DNA of 64,000 bases from NCBI GenBank assembly GCA_903884235.1, contig CAISEB010000038.1, positions 1 to 64,000 of the forward strand, read 5' to 3'. The notes beneath the pieces were generated by a model, which saw nothing but the letters and a program-made list of their open reading frames with translations, made no database searches and was not told the DNA's origin. The translations under genes and the position numbers were made by a program. The DNA comes from an uncultured Pseudomonadota bacterium (GTDB taxonomy: Bacteria; Pseudomonadota; Gammaproteobacteria; Steroidobacterales; Steroidobacteraceae). Positions 53,642 to 64,000 of this stretch are shown here, one piece after another; positions within the stretch are counted from its first letter, which is position 1, and every line of letters begins with the position of its first letter.

Positions 53642-55105
53642 TCAGGGGTTGTCGAGCTTTTTCTTGAGCAGCTCGTTGAGCTGGGCGGGATTCGCCTTGC
53701 CCTGCGTCGCCTTCATCGACTGCCCGACGAAGAAGCCGAACAGCCGGTCCTTGCCCGAGCGGTACTCGGCGAGCTGGCCGGGGTTCGCGGCGAGCACCGC
53801 GTCGATGGCGGCCTCGATCGCGCTCGTGTCGGTGATCTGGCGCAGGCCATTGGCCTCGATGACCGCATCCGCGGTGGCGCGGTCCGCCCACATCAGCTCG
53901 AACACGTCCTTGGCGATCTTGCCGGAGATCGTGTTGTCCTGGATGCGGGCCATGAGGCCAGCGAGGCCCTCCGCCGTCACGCGCGCGCCTGCGATCTCGA
54001 GCCCGTCGCGATTGAGCGCGCCGGAGAAGTCGCCCATGACCCAGTTGGCCGCGAGCTTCGCCGATGCCGCGCCGCCCGCGGCCGCCACCACCGACTCGTA
54101 GAACGAGGCCAGTTCGCGGCTCGAGGTCAGCACCGCGGCGTCGTACGCCGACAGCGCGTAGTCACGGATGAAGCGCGCGGCCTTCTCGTCCGGAAGCTCC
54201 GGCAGCGTGGCGCGCACGGTCTCGATGAACGCAGGCTCGAGCACCACCGGCAACAGGTCCGGATCCGGGAAGTAGCGGTAGTCGTTGGCCTCTTCCTTGG
54301 AGCGCATCGAGCGCGTCTCGTCCTTCGCCGAGTCGTACAGGCGCGTCTCCTGGCGGATGGTGCCGCCGCCCTCGAGCACGTCGATCTGGCGCGCCACCTC
54401 GTAGTTGATGGCCTTCTCCACGAAGCGGAACGAATTGACGTTCTTGATCTCGCAGCGCGTGCCGAACTTGGCGGCACCGAAGCGTCGCACGGACACGTTG
54501 GCGTCGCAGCGGAACGAGCCTTCCTGCATGTTGCCGTCGCAGATCTCGAGGTAGCGCACCAGCGTGTGCACCTTCTTCAGATACGCGATCGCTTCCTTCG
54601 CGGAGCGCAGGTCGGGTTCCGAGACGATCTCCAGCAGCGGCGTGCCGGCACGGTTGAGGTCGATGCCGCTGGCGTTCTTGAGCCCCTCGTGCAGCGACTT
54701 GCCGGCATCCTCCTCGAGGTGCGCGCGAGTGATGCCGATGGTCTTCTTGGTGCCGTCGTCGAGCATGATCTCGAGCGATCCGTCCTCGACGATCGGCCGC
54801 TCGTACTGGCTGATCTGGTAGCCCTTCGGGAGGTCCGGATAGAAGTAGTTCTTGCGCGCGAACACCGAACGCTCGGCGACGGTGGAACCGGTCGCGAGCC
54901 CGAACTTCACGGCCATGCGCACCGCTTCGCGGTTGAGCACGGGCAGGACGCCCGGATAGCCGAGGTCGACCAGGTTCGCCTGGCTGTTCGGGGCCGCGCC
55001 GTACGCGGTTGCCGAGCCGGAAAAGATCTTGGAGCGGGTGGCGAGCTGGGCGTGGATCTCAAGGCCGATCACGACCTCCCAGCCGGCCTCTGTGGTCTCG
55101 TTCAT
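53642..55105 (-). CDS. gatB: Asp/Glu-tRNA amidotransferase subunit B
   Basis: 487 residues. Binds and phosphorylates misacylated t[23 protein letters not shown] at the start, [22 protein letters not shown] and [15 protein letters not shown]. The C-terminal YqeY-like domain is present. 10 nt downstream of gatA. The trimer converts Asp-tRNA(Asn) and/or Glu-tRNA(Gln). Confidence 0.97.
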   Translation of the reverse strand: MNETTEAGWEVVIGLEIHAQLATRSKIFSGSATAYGAAPNSQANLVDLGYPGVLPVLNREAVRMAVKFGLATGSTVAERSVFARKNYFYPDLPKGYQISQYERPIVEDGSLEIMLDDGTKKTIGITRAHLEEDAGKSLHEGLKNASGIDLNRAGTPLLEIVSEPDLRSAKEAIAYLKKVHTLVRYLEICDGNMQEGSFRCDANVSVRRFGAAKFGTRCEIKNVNSFRFVEKAINYEVARQIDVLEGGGTIRQETRLYDSAKDETRSMRSKEEANDYRYFPDPDLLPVVLEPAFIETVRATLPELPDEKAARFIRDYALSAYDAAVLTSSRELASFYESVVAAAGGAASAKLAANWVMGDFSGALNRDGLEIAGARVTAEGLAGLMARIQDNTISGKIAKDVFELMWADRATADAVIEANGLRQITDTSAIEAAIDAVLAANPGQLAEYRSGKDRLFGFFVGQSMKATQGKANPAQLNELLKKKLDNP

Positions 55106-55115
55106 CGCAGCAGCC

Positions 55116-56576
55116 TCAGGCGTACGCCGCCGGAATCCGGCGGTGGAAGTCGGTCACGCCCTGGTAGGCGTGAGCCGCGGACAGGAGCCGGCTCTCGCCG
55201 AAGTGCGGCCCGATCAGCTGCAGGCCGACGGGCAACGCACCGTCGAAGCCGCAGGGAATCGACATCGCCGGCAGGCCGGCCAGGTTGGCCCCGATCGTGT
55301 AGATGTCGTTGAGGTACATCGTGATCGGATCGTCGACCTTCGCGCCGATCGCGAACGCCGGGCTCGGCGAGGTCGGGCCGAGCAGCAGGTCGACTTCCGC
55401 GAAGGCGCGCTTGAAGTCGGCGCTGATCAGGCTGCGGCACTTCTGCGCCTTGAGGTAGTAGGCGTCGTAGTAGCCGGCCGACAGCACGTAGGTGCCGGTC
55501 ATGATGCGACGCTTGACCTCGGCCCCGAAGCCCTCGCCGCGCGAGCGCTTGTACAGGTCCATCAGGTCGCGCGGGTCCTTGCAGCGGTGGCCGAAACGCA
55601 CGCCGTCGAAGCGCGACAGGTTCGACGAACACTCGGCCGGCGCGACCACGTAGTACGTCGGCACCGACAGCGGCAGGCTCGGGCAGCTGACCTCGACGAT
55701 CTCCGCGCCGAGACGGCGATACTCGTCGATCGCCGCCTGCACGAGCGTCGCGGTCGGGCCCTCGAGGCCGTGCGCGAAGAATTCCTTCAGCAGGCCGATA
55801 CGCACGCCCTGGAGCGGCGCGCCGAGCTCGGCGACGTAGTCCGGGACCGGTCGGTCGACGGAGGTGGAGTCGCGCGCATCGAAACCGGCCATCGCCTGCA
55901 GCAGCAGCGCGCAGTCCTCGGCGGATGGGGCCATGATGCCGGCCTGGTCGAGGCTCGAGGCGAACGCGATCATGCCGTAGCGCGACACGCGCCCGTAGGT
56001 CGGCTTGATGCCGGAGATGCCGACGAGCGCGGCGGGCTGGCGGATCGACCCGCCGGTGTCGGTGCCGGTCGCGACCGGCGCCAGGCGCGCGGCGACGACC
56101 GCCGCACTGCCGCCCGAGGAGCCGCCCGGCACCCGGTCGAGGTCCCAGGGGTTGCGGACCGGGCCGAAGTGGCTCGTCTCGTTGGACGAGCCCATCGCGA
56201 ATTCGTCCATGTTCGTCTTGCCGAGCATCACCGTCCCGGCGGCGTGCAGCCGCTCGACGACCGTGGCGTCGTACGGGGCGACGAAGTTCTCGAGCATCTT
56301 CGAGCCGCACGCGGTGCGCACTCCGTCGGTGCAGAAAATGTCCTTGTGCGCGAGCGGCACGCCGGTCAGGGGACCTGCGGCACCCCGGGCCCGGGCCTCG
56401 TCGGCGGCACGGGCATCAGCGAGCGCCCGTTCCGGGGTCACCGTGACGTAGGCGTTCAGGGCGGAGTTGGAGCGCTCGATGCGCGCGAGGAAGTGCTCGG
56501 CGAGCTCGACGGCCGAAAATTCCTTGCGGGCGAGTCCGGCCGCGAGTTCCGCGACCGATCGGGTATGGATCGTCAC
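55116..56576 (-). CDS. gatA: Asp/Glu-tRNA amidotransferase subunit A
   Basis: 486 residues, amidase-signature fold that supplies ammonia from glutamine. Lys in [14 protein letters not shown], cis-Ser and nucleophile Ser in [14 protein letters not shown] and [12 protein letters not shown] form the Ser-cisSer-Lys triad. GTG start in a GTGA overlap with gatC. Confidence 0.97.
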   Translation of the reverse strand: MTIHTRSVAELAAGLARKEFSAVELAEHFLARIERSNSALNAYVTVTPERALADARAADEARARGAAGPLTGVPLAHKDIFCTDGVRTACGSKMLENFVAPYDATVVERLHAAGTVMLGKTNMDEFAMGSSNETSHFGPVRNPWDLDRVPGGSSGGSAAVVAARLAPVATGTDTGGSIRQPAALVGISGIKPTYGRVSRYGMIAFASSLDQAGIMAPSAEDCALLLQAMAGFDARDSTSVDRPVPDYVAELGAPLQGVRIGLLKEFFAHGLEGPTATLVQAAIDEYRRLGAEIVEVSCPSLPLSVPTYYVVAPAECSSNLSRFDGVRFGHRCKDPRDLMDLYKRSRGEGFGAEVKRRIMTGTYVLSAGYYDAYYLKAQKCRSLISADFKRAFAEVDLLLGPTSPSPAFAIGAKVDDPITMYLNDIYTIGANLAGLPAMSIPCGFDGALPVGLQLIGPHFGESRLLSAAHAYQGVTDFHRRIPAAYA

Positions 56577-56863
56577 TCGATCACCTTGGGTACGACGTAC
56601 AGGGCGCTGGCCACGGCCGGCGCGTTCGACTGGTACTTCTCGTGCTGGTCGGTCTCCGTCACCTCGTCGGGCCGCAGTCGCTGCGACTCGCCCTCGAGGG
56701 GATGGGCCATCGGCTCGATGCTGCCGGTGTCCGCCGCGCCGAGCTGTTCGACGAACGACAGGATCTTGGAGAGGCTGTCGGTGTACACCGACATTTCCGC
56801 GTCTGTGATTTCCAGGCGCGCGAGGTGGGCGATGCCCTCGACATCTTTGCGGGTAAGGCTCAT
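56573..56863 (-). CDS. gatC: Asp/Glu-tRNA amidotransferase subunit C
   Basis: 96 residues. [19 protein letters not shown] at the start and the conserved RPDEVTE near residue 70 mark GatC, the belt that holds A and B together. First gene of gatCAB-hslO; a promoter lies at 56900-56928. Confidence 0.95.
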   Translation of the reverse strand: MSLTRKDVEGIAHLARLEITDAEMSVYTDSLSKILSFVEQLGAADTGSIEPMAHPLEGESQRLRPDEVTETDQHEKYQSNAPAVASALYVVPKVIE

Positions 56864-56899
56864 GGGAAGACCGGGAAGGGGCTGAAAATTTCCTTATCA

Positions 56900-56928
56900 A
56901 TCATACACGTCGCCTTGTGGATTGTCGT
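56900..56928 (-). promoter_or_regulatory. Promoter of gatCAB-hslO
   Basis: On the minus strand ACGACA (56928-56923) and TATGAT (56905-56900) are separated by 17 bp, with four and five matches to the sigma70 hexamers. It overlaps the mreB promoter on the other strand. Confidence 0.5.
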
Positions 56929-56943
56929 CCCCGTTGATAGATT
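56915..56943 (+). promoter_or_regulatory. Promoter of mreBCD
   Basis: TTGTGG (56915-56920) and TAGATT (56938-56943) with a 17-bp spacer, 79 nt before the mreB ATG. Matches are three and four of six. The AT-rich patch in the 159-bp divergent gap supports the location. Confidence 0.4.
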
Positions 56944-57016
56944 AGCGGAGTCCCGAGGTCGGCCGCCGCCGGCGCCGCCCGGCGATAGCCCTCCACCCGT
57001 TCCGCATACCGACTGA

Positions 57017-58063
<1,047 letters not shown>

Positions 58064-58084
58064 TCCGCTGACCGGAGAATCCCG

Positions 58085-59011
58085 TTGGCGGCACTGAGAC
58101 AACGCGGTGCCCGTTTCGCGCCGAGCCGCTTCTCCGCGCTCGGCCTGAGGGCGATCGTGCTCGTGGCCGTGTCGATCGCGCTGATGGTGTTCGATCACCG
58201 GCAGAACGAGCTCGGCACGATCCGCTCGGCGCTCTCGCTGGTGGTCTGGCCGCTGCAGCGGCTCGTCGAAGCGCCCGTCGACGCATGGGAATCGATCAGC
58301 GCGGCGCTCGCGACCCATCGCCAGCTGACGGCGGACCTCGAGTCGCTGCGCGGCGCGGCGCGCGAGACGGACCTCAAGCTGCTGCGCCTGGAGTCGATCG
58401 AGCAGGAGAACGTCCGTTTGCGGGCGCTGCTGAACGCAGCGCCCCCCGACGCCGAACGGGTCCAGGCCGCGACCGTGCTGCACGTCGACCTCGATGCGGT
58501 GCGCCACCGGGTCCTCGTCGACCGCGGTACCCAGGACGGGGTGTCGCCGGGACAGGCCGTCATCGATGCAGGCGGCGTCTACGGGCAGACCACGCACACC
58601 GGCCCGATGACCACCGAAGTCATCCTGCTCTCCGATCCCAACCACGCGATGCCGGTACAGATCGAGCGCAACGGCCTGCGCACCATCGCGGTCGGCACCG
58701 GCGATCCGGAGCGGCTGTCGCTGCCGTACCTGCCGCGCAACGCCGACGTGCAGGTCGACGACCTGCTGGTGTCCTCGGGCCTCGGCGGCGTGTTCCCGGC
58801 GGGCCTGCCCGTCGGCCGGGTCGCCGAGGTGCGCCGCGATCCGAGCCAGCCGCTGGCGATCGTCGGCGCGCGGCCCTCCGCGGCGCTCGATCGCGACCGG
58901 GAAGTGATGCTGCTGTGGTACCAGCGCCGCGTGCCGCTGCCGGCCGAGGACCCGAAGCCGACCGAACGCGGCGCGACGGCGAAGCCCGCGGACCGGGGTC
59001 GCAAGCCGTGA
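58085..59011 (+). CDS. mreC: Rod-shape-determining protein MreC
   Basis: 308 residues. Short cytoplasmic start, one membrane helix (about 23-40), a coiled coil (LTADLESLRGAARETDLKLLRLESIEQENVRLRALL, here 72-108) and the periplasmic double beta barrel with VDRGTQDGVSPGQAVIDAGGVYGQ. Scaffold that activates PBP2. TTG start at 58085 with a GGAG upstream. A charged Lys/Arg tail ends the protein. Confidence 0.95.
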   Translation: MAALRQRGARFAPSRFSALGLRAIVLVAVSIALMVFDHRQNELGTIRSALSLVVWPLQRLVEAPVDAWESISAALATHRQLTADLESLRGAARETDLKLLRLESIEQENVRLRALLNAAPPDAERVQAATVLHVDLDAVRHRVLVDRGTQDGVSPGQAVIDAGGVYGQTTHTGPMTTEVILLSDPNHAMPVQIERNGLRTIAVGTGDPERLSLPYLPRNADVQVDDLLVSSGLGGVFPAGLPVGRVAEVRRDPSQPLAIVGARPSAALDRDREVMLLWYQRRVPLPAEDPKPTERGATAKPADRGRKP

Positions 59012-59484
59012 GCGGCGAACGCCAGGCCCGCATCGCGCTCGTCGTCAGCTCGGTGGTCGCGCTGGTCCTGACCGGCCTGCCGCTGCCCTGGACGCTCGAC
59101 GTCCTGCGCCCGGACCTGCTGCTGCTCGTGGTGATCTGGTTCGCGCTGATGCGGCCGCGTAGCGCGGGACTCCTCTATGCGTGGGGCGCCGGCCTCGTGC
59201 TCGATGCATTCCGCGGCATCGTGCTCGGCGAGAATGCGCTTGCGTTCGTCATGATCGCCTACCTCGTGCACCGCCTGCACCTGCAGGTCCGCATGTTCCC
59301 GCTGCAGCAGCAGTGCCTCGTCGTGCTGTCGCTGCTGTGGCTCTACCAGTTCACGCTGTTCTGGATCGACGGCGTCAGCGGTCATCCACTGACCGACTGG
59401 ATCCGCTGGCTGCCGGTCCTCACCGGCGCCCTCGTCTGGCCGCTCGTCACCGGCCTGATGGGCCGGCTCGTCACCCGCGGCTGA
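59008..59484 (+). CDS. mreD: Rod-shape-determining protein MreD
   Basis: 158 residues, about five transmembrane helices (LVVSSVVALVLTGLPLPW at the start). GTG start in a GTGA overlap with mreC. The MreD pattern RPDLLLLVVIWFALMRP and GLVLDAFRGIVLGENALAF is clear. Membrane partner of MreC. Confidence 0.94.
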   Translation: MSGERQARIALVVSSVVALVLTGLPLPWTLDVLRPDLLLLVVIWFALMRPRSAGLLYAWGAGLVLDAFRGIVLGENALAFVMIAYLVHRLHLQVRMFPLQQQCLVVLSLLWLYQFTLFWIDGVSGHPLTDWIRWLPVLTGALVWPLVTGLMGRLVTRG

Positions 59485-59487
59485 CGC

Positions 59488-61419
59488 ATGCGCCGCGCCG
59501 TCAGGATCAAGGACCACTGGGGCGAGCAGCGGCTGTTCTTCGGGCGCACGTTGTTCGCGGCGATCGCCGCCGCGGTGCTGCTGGTCGTCGTCGTGGGCCG
59601 GCTGTTCGTGCTGCAGGTACTGTGGCACGAGTACTACGCGGACCTCTCGCAGGGCAACCGCGTGCGCCTCGAGCCGCTGCCGCCCGACCGCGGGCTGATC
59701 TACGACGCCAACGGCACGGTGATCGCCGAGAACACGCCCGCATACCAGCTCGAGCTCACGCCGGAGCAGGTCACCGACGTGCCTGACACGCTGCACCGAC
59801 TCGCCGAGCTCGGCCTGGTCGACGCCGAGCAGGTGCCCGCGCTGTCGCGACTGGCGCGCTCCGGTCGCAAGTTCGAAGCGCTGCCGCTGCGCCTGTCGAT
59901 GACGGACACGGACATGGCGACGTTCTCGGTCCACCAGCACGAGTTCCAGGGCGTGGAGATCCAGACACGGCTCGCACGCTGGTACCCGTTCGGTGCGGAG
60001 GGCGTGCATGCGCTCGGCTACGTCGCGGCCATCTCGGAGGATGACCTCAAGCGCATCGACCGCGACGAGTACGCGGGCTCCGCGCTGATCGGCAAGATCG
60101 GCCTCGAAAGCGCATACGAGCAGCAACTGCACGGCACCGCAGGGCACCGCCAGGTCCTCGTCAACGCCCAGGGCCGGCGGGTCGACAAGCTCGGCGCCGT
60201 GCCGGTGCACCTCGAAACGCTGCCCTCGCACGCCGGCAACGACCTGTTCCTCGGCCTCGACATGCGCATACAGCACGTGGCGGAGCAGGGCCTCGCGGGC
60301 AAGCGCGGCGCCATCGTCGCGATCCGCCCGGACACCGGCGACATCGTCGCCCTCGCGTCGGTGCCGACCTACGATCCGAACAAGTTCACGCGCGGCATCT
60401 CCAGCCACGAGTACGCGGCGCTGCGCGACGACATCGACCGGCCACTGTTCAACCGCGCGCTGCGAGGCACCTACCCGCCCGGCTCCACCGTGAAGCCGAT
60501 GATGGCGCTCGCCGGACTCGAGTACGGCGCGATCGATCCGATGACCATCAAGGAGTGCCACGGCTACTACACGTTGCCGGGCTCCACCCATCATTATCGC
60601 GACTGGAAGAAGAACGGCCACGGCGCCGTCGACATGCGCCACGCGATCGCCACTTCCTGCGACGTCTACTTCTACGGCCTTGCCGAACTGCTGGGCATCG
60701 ACAAGCTGCACGAGGCGATGACGACGCTCGGCTTCGGCAAGCCAACCGGGGTCGACGTGGGCGGCGAGCGTGCCGGCCTAATGCCGTCCCAGGAATGGAA
60801 GATGGCGACGTACAAGCAGCAATGGTATCCCGGCGACACGGTGATCGTCGGCATCGGCCAGGGCTACCTGCTCGCGACGCCGGTGCAGCTCGCGCACGCG
60901 GCAGCGGTGATCGCCGCGCGCGGCAAGAGCTTCCGGCCGCGCCTCGTGACGGCCGTGCGCGACGCGAGCACGGGTACCGTGCACAAGCTGCCACCCGTCG
61001 CCGAGACACCGCTCGTCCTGAAGGATCCCGGCATGTGGGACGTGATCGTCGATGGCATGAAGATGGTGACCGAGGCGGGTGGCACGGCCGTGGTCGCCAC
61101 GCGCGGCACGCCCTACAAGATCGCCGCGAAGACCGGCACGGCGCAGGTCTTCAGCCTCGGCCAGGACGAGAAGTACGTCGCCAAGAACGTCGCCGAACGG
61201 CTGCGGGACCATGCTCTGTTCATCGCCTTCGCCCCGGCCGACAACCCAAAGCTCGCGATCGCCGTGCTGATCGAGAATGGCGGCCACGGCGGCGATGTCG
61301 CCGCACCGATCGCACGGCGCATCTTCGATGCCTACCTGCTCGGCAAGTACGAGCCGGACGTGCCGACGCCACCGCCGCCGCCGACCAAGTTGCCGCCGAA
61401 CGTCGCCGTGGAGCACTGA
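59488..61419 (+). CDS. mrdA: Penicillin-binding protein 2 (elongation transpeptidase)
   Basis: 643 residues. One membrane helix (20-43), a dimerisation/pedestal domain from RLEPLPPDRGLIYDANG, then the transpeptidase: catalytic Ser333 in PPGSTVKPMMA, SCD in ATSCDVYFYGLA and KTGTAQ. Crosslinks lateral wall with RodA. A Pro-rich C-terminal tail (TPPPPPTKLPP) is present. Starts 3 nt after mreD. Confidence 0.98.
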   Translation: MRRAVRIKDHWGEQRLFFGRTLFAAIAAAVLLVVVVGRLFVLQVLWHEYYADLSQGNRVRLEPLPPDRGLIYDANGTVIAENTPAYQLELTPEQVTDVPDTLHRLAELGLVDAEQVPALSRLARSGRKFEALPLRLSMTDTDMATFSVHQHEFQGVEIQTRLARWYPFGAEGVHALGYVAAISEDDLKRIDRDEYAGSALIGKIGLESAYEQQLHGTAGHRQVLVNAQGRRVDKLGAVPVHLETLPSHAGNDLFLGLDMRIQHVAEQGLAGKRGAIVAIRPDTGDIVALASVPTYDPNKFTRGISSHEYAALRDDIDRPLFNRALRGTYPPGSTVKPMMALAGLEYGAIDPMTIKECHGYYTLPGSTHHYRDWKKNGHGAVDMRHAIATSCDVYFYGLAELLGIDKLHEAMTTLGFGKPTGVDVGGERAGLMPSQEWKMATYKQQWYPGDTVIVGIGQGYLLATPVQLAHAAAVIAARGKSFRPRLVTAVRDASTGTVHKLPPVAETPLVLKDPGMWDVIVDGMKMVTEAGGTAVVATRGTPYKIAAKTGTAQVFSLGQDEKYVAKNVAERLRDHALFIAFAPADNPKLAIAVLIENGGHGGDVAAPIARRIFDAYLLGKYEPDVPTPPPPPTKLPPNVAVEH

Positions 61420-61420
61420 C

Positions 61421-62557
61421 ATGCTGTTCGACGCCGATGCCACCTCGACCACCCGCCGCACGCTGAGCGCGACCGGGCGCATCCTGCGCGGGCTGCACCT
61501 CGACGGGCCGCTGCTCGCGCTGCTCGGCGCGGTCGTCGCCTTCGGCCTGTTCGTGCTGTACAGCGCCACGGGCGAGAACCTCGCGCAGTGGATCAGCCAA
61601 CTGGAGCGCCTTGCGCTCGCGATGGCCGCGCTCGTGGCGCTGGCCCAGGTGCCGCCATCGTGGCTGCGGCGAATCTCCCCGCTGCTGTACGGCATCGGCG
61701 TCGTGCTCCTGATCGCGGTCGCCGTGCACGGCTCGGTCGGCAACGGCGCGCAGCGCTGGCTCGACCTGAAGGTCGTCCGGTTCCAGCCATCGGAGATCAT
61801 GAAGCTCGCGGTGCCGATGATGTGCGCCTGGTACCTGCACGAGCGGCCCCTGCCGCCGTCGCTGCGCGACGTCGTCGTGCTGCTGGTGATCATCGTCGTG
61901 CCGGCGGCCCTGATCGCGAAGCAGCCGGACCTCGGCACGGCGCTGCTGGTCGGGTCCGCGGGCCTGCTCGTCCTGTTCCTCGGTGGCATGTCCATCTGGA
62001 TCATCCTGCTCGGTGCCGGCGCCATCGCCGCGGTCGTGCCCGTCGCCTGGCACTTCATGCATGACTACCAGCGCCAGCGCGTGCTGACGTTCATCGACCC
62101 GTCGACGGACCCGCTCGGTGCCGGCTACCACAGCATCCAGTCGCAGATCGCGATCGGCTCCGGCGGCCTCTTCGGCAAGGGCTGGATGAACGGCAGCCAG
62201 GCGCAGCTCGAGTTCCTGCCGGAGCGATCGACGGACTTCATCTTCGCCGTCATCGGCGAGGAGCTCGGCCTGCTGGGGCAGGCGTTCCTGATCGGCCTGT
62301 ACCTCGCGGTGATCGGCCGCTCGCTGTACCTGTCGGCGGAGGCCCAGAACACCTACGCGCGGCTGGTCTGCGGCAGCTTCGCGCTGACCTTCTTCGTGTA
62401 CGCATTCGTCAATACCGGCATGGTCAGCGGCATCCTGCCGGTCGTCGGGGTACCGTTGCCGCTGGTCAGCTACGGCGGAACCGCGATGGTGACGCTGCTC
62501 GCGAGCTTCGGGGTGATGATGTCGCTGGTCGGGCACCGCAAGCTGGTGGGCGCATGA
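61421..62557 (+). CDS. mrdB: Rod-shape glycosyltransferase RodA
   Basis: 378 residues, ten or so membrane helices. SEDS marks: KVVRFQPSEIMKLAVP, KQPDLGTALLVGSAG, GAGYHSIQSQIAIGSGGLFGKGW and VVGVPLPLVSYGGTAMV. Peptidoglycan polymerase partner of PBP2. Starts one base after the mrdA stop; its stop overlaps the mltB start. Confidence 0.97.
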   Translation: MLFDADATSTTRRTLSATGRILRGLHLDGPLLALLGAVVAFGLFVLYSATGENLAQWISQLERLALAMAALVALAQVPPSWLRRISPLLYGIGVVLLIAVAVHGSVGNGAQRWLDLKVVRFQPSEIMKLAVPMMCAWYLHERPLPPSLRDVVVLLVIIVVPAALIAKQPDLGTALLVGSAGLLVLFLGGMSIWIILLGAGAIAAVVPVAWHFMHDYQRQRVLTFIDPSTDPLGAGYHSIQSQIAIGSGGLFGKGWMNGSQAQLEFLPERSTDFIFAVIGEELGLLGQAFLIGLYLAVIGRSLYLSAEAQNTYARLVCGSFALTFFVYAFVNTGMVSGILPVVGVPLPLVSYGGTAMVTLLASFGVMMSLVGHRKLVGA

Positions 62558-63561
62558 TCCGCGCCGCGGCGCTGCTCGTCGGCTTCGCGCTGCTCGCGCC
62601 GGGTGCCGCGCGCGCGCTCGACCTGGAGCGGACGGAAGTCCGGTCGTTCGTCGAGGACATGGTCGCCCGCCAGCACCTCGATCGTGCCTGGGTGGAGAAG
62701 GTGGTCGCGGCCGCCGAGACCAAGCCCGCGATCGTCGATGCGATGTCGAAGCCCGCCGAGCGCGTGATGCAGTGGGCCGGCTATCGCAAGATCTTCATGA
62801 CCGAGCAGCGCATCCGCGACGGACGCGAGTTCTACGCGACGCATCGCGCACTGCTCGAGGAGGTCGCGGCGCGCACCGGCGTGCCTGGCGAGTACGTGGC
62901 CGCGATCGTCGGAGTCGAGACGTCCTACGGCACCAAGACCGGCAAGTACCGGGTCCTCGACGCGCTCGCGACACTGGCATTCGACTATCCGCCGCGCGGC
63001 GCGTACTTCCGCGGCGAGCTCGAGCAGTTCCTGCTGCTGTCGCGCGAGGCCGGCGTCGATCCGCTGCGGGCGACCGGCTCCTATGCCGGCGCGATGGGCG
63101 CCCCGCAGTTCATGCCGCGCAGCTACCGCGCATTCGCCCGTGACGGCGACAAGGACGGGCGCATCGACCTGTGGACGGACTGGCCGGACATCGTCGAGAG
63201 CGTCGCCCACTACTTCGTCGAGCACGGCTGGAGGCGCGACGAGCCGGTCGTCGCGACGGCGGACTTGTTCGATCCGGACGTCGAGGACCTCCCCGGCAAC
63301 CGCATCGACCTGTCGCAGACGCTCGGCACGCTGCGCGCGAAGGGGGTCGAGTTCTCGACGACGTTGCCGGACGACGCCAAGGGGATGCTCGTCGCACTGC
63401 GTGACGCTGACGGCCCGACCTACCGCGTCGGCTTCCACAACTTCTGGGTGATCACGCGCTACAACCGCAGCCCGATGTACGCGCTCGCCGTCAGCGAGCT
63501 CGCCGCGGCGATCGCGTCCGCGACGCCGGCCAGCGCACCCGCCCCGGGCCCGATCGGATGA
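62554..63561 (+). CDS. mltB: Membrane-bound lytic murein transglycosylase B
   Basis: 335 residues. N-terminal signal peptide (1-21, AARA-LD); there is no lipobox Cys, unlike E. coli MltB, so it may be soluble or periplasmic. Catalytic Glu122 in IVGVETSYGTKTG; GSYAGAMGAPQFMPRSY and FHNFWVITRYNRSPMYALAV are conserved. ATGA overlap with mrdB. Confidence 0.94.
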   Translation: MIRAAALLVGFALLAPGAARALDLERTEVRSFVEDMVARQHLDRAWVEKVVAAAETKPAIVDAMSKPAERVMQWAGYRKIFMTEQRIRDGREFYATHRALLEEVAARTGVPGEYVAAIVGVETSYGTKTGKYRVLDALATLAFDYPPRGAYFRGELEQFLLLSREAGVDPLRATGSYAGAMGAPQFMPRSYRAFARDGDKDGRIDLWTDWPDIVESVAHYFVEHGWRRDEPVVATADLFDPDVEDLPGNRIDLSQTLGTLRAKGVEFSTTLPDDAKGMLVALRDADGPTYRVGFHNFWVITRYNRSPMYALAVSELAAAIASATPASAPAPGPIG

Positions 63562-64000
63562 GGGGGGCAGCCCCGGGCATCGCGGCCTCCCTGCTCGCGC
63601 TGGCGCTGGTCGGCTGCGCCGCAGGGCCCTCGCGGCCGGCACGCGCCGGCGCGATGGAGGCGACGGTGGAACCCGCCCCCGCGGTGACCATGCCTGCGCC
63701 CGCGTCCACCCCGCGCCCGCCGGACGCAGACCTGCTCGCGCTGCCGGACGCGGTGCCGAAGACCGAACCCCGCGCGCGCTTCGGCAACCCGGCGTTCTAC
63801 GAAGTGTACGGCCAGCGCTACGTCGTGCTGCCGACCGCCCAGGGCTATGTCGAGCGGGGCGTGGCCTCCTGGTACGGCCCGGACTTCCACGGCATCCGCA
63901 CCTCGACCGGCGAGCCCTACGACATGTACGCGATGACGGCCGCGCACAAGACCCTGCCGCTGCCGGCCTACGCGCGGGTGACGAACCTGCGCAACGGCCG
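63558..64000 (+). CDS. rlpA: RlpA-type septal lytic transglycosylase, 3' end cut by window
   Basis: At least 147 residues; continues beyond the window. Signal with lipobox LVGC (Cys20), a Pro/Ala-rich linker, then the double-psi beta-barrel start: GVASWYGPDFHGIRTSTGEPYDMYAMTAAHKTLPLPAYARVTN. RlpA cleaves denuded glycan at the septum. ATGA overlap with mltB; the mrdB-mltB-rlpA order is known from Pseudomonas. A C-terminal SPOR domain would lie outside. Confidence 0.93.
   Translation, partial: MRGAAPGIAASLLALALVGCAAGPSRPARAGAMEATVEPAPAVTMPAPASTPRPPDADLLALPDAVPKTEPRARFGNPAFYEVYGQRYVVLPTAQGYVERGVASWYGPDFHGIRTSTGEPYDMYAMTAAHKTLPLPAYARVTNLRNG

Overview
High-GC (roughly two-thirds G+C or more by eye) chromosomal DNA of a gammaproteobacterium. 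The conserved blocks ispE-tRNA-Gln-prs-rplY-pth-ychF, hemA-prfA-prmC and gatCAB divergent from mreBCD-mrdA-mrdB-mltB-rlpA occur in this order in Pseudomonas- and Xanthomonas-like Gammaproteobacteria. The composition and gene style (Ig-like lipoproteins, XRE-cupin regulators) would fit Steroidobacterales, Nevskiales or Xanthomonadales. There is no rRNA here, so the family is not fixed.

Layout. 1-3270: an accessory array downstream of msrA. The last 34 codons of msrA are present three times (98-202, 1803-1907 and the live gene at 3166-3270). Each copy is followed by a conserved arm with paired GGTAGAC heptamers and bounds a small cargo module (a secreted protein plus an ORF6N protein; a membrane-anchored protein with a probable frameshift). 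This looks like serial site-specific integration of small elements without their own integrase, and is the most unusual part of the window. 3166-8604: msrA, a two-domain VOC protein, an EexN-like lipoprotein, a patatin/outer-membrane-barrel protein and a PAP2 phosphatase. 8692-11100: a copper ATPase and a CopZ-like chaperone with back-to-back start codons. 11284-14323: icd-aceK, the TCA/glyoxylate branch-point switch.

14343-23601: a minus-strand operon reading puuD, puuA, potF, potG, potH, potI, ppgK, a methionine-type aminotransferase and a trans-sulfuration enzyme. It combines putrescine uptake and gamma-glutamylation with sugar and sulfur amino-acid genes. Its likely regulator PuuR lies at 27554-28108, separated from it by rlmKL and an exonuclease/GIY-YIG fusion. 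Three PuuR-box-like sites are visible. 28241-38897: an outer-membrane barrel protein, a tandem Usp protein, a threonine-dehydratase-family enzyme, a GABA-permease-like transporter coupled to an aldehyde dehydrogenase, GNAT, GST, fatty acid desaturase, RutE-like nitroreductase and fdhD.

38954-39274: an elongator tRNA-Met and a decayed same-length copy of it. 39319-41334: an Ig-like lipoprotein. 41378-48170: ychF, pth, rplY, prs, tRNA-Gln, ispE, lolB and a TPR lipoprotein (translation quality, PRPP, isoprenoid and lipoprotein sorting). 48280-53636: hemA, prfA, prmC, ppiB, mtgA and hslO. 53642-64000: gatB, gatA and gatC (minus), then the rod-shape and cell-wall operon mreB, mreC, mreD, mrdA, mrdB, mltB and rlpA (plus, cut by the window end).
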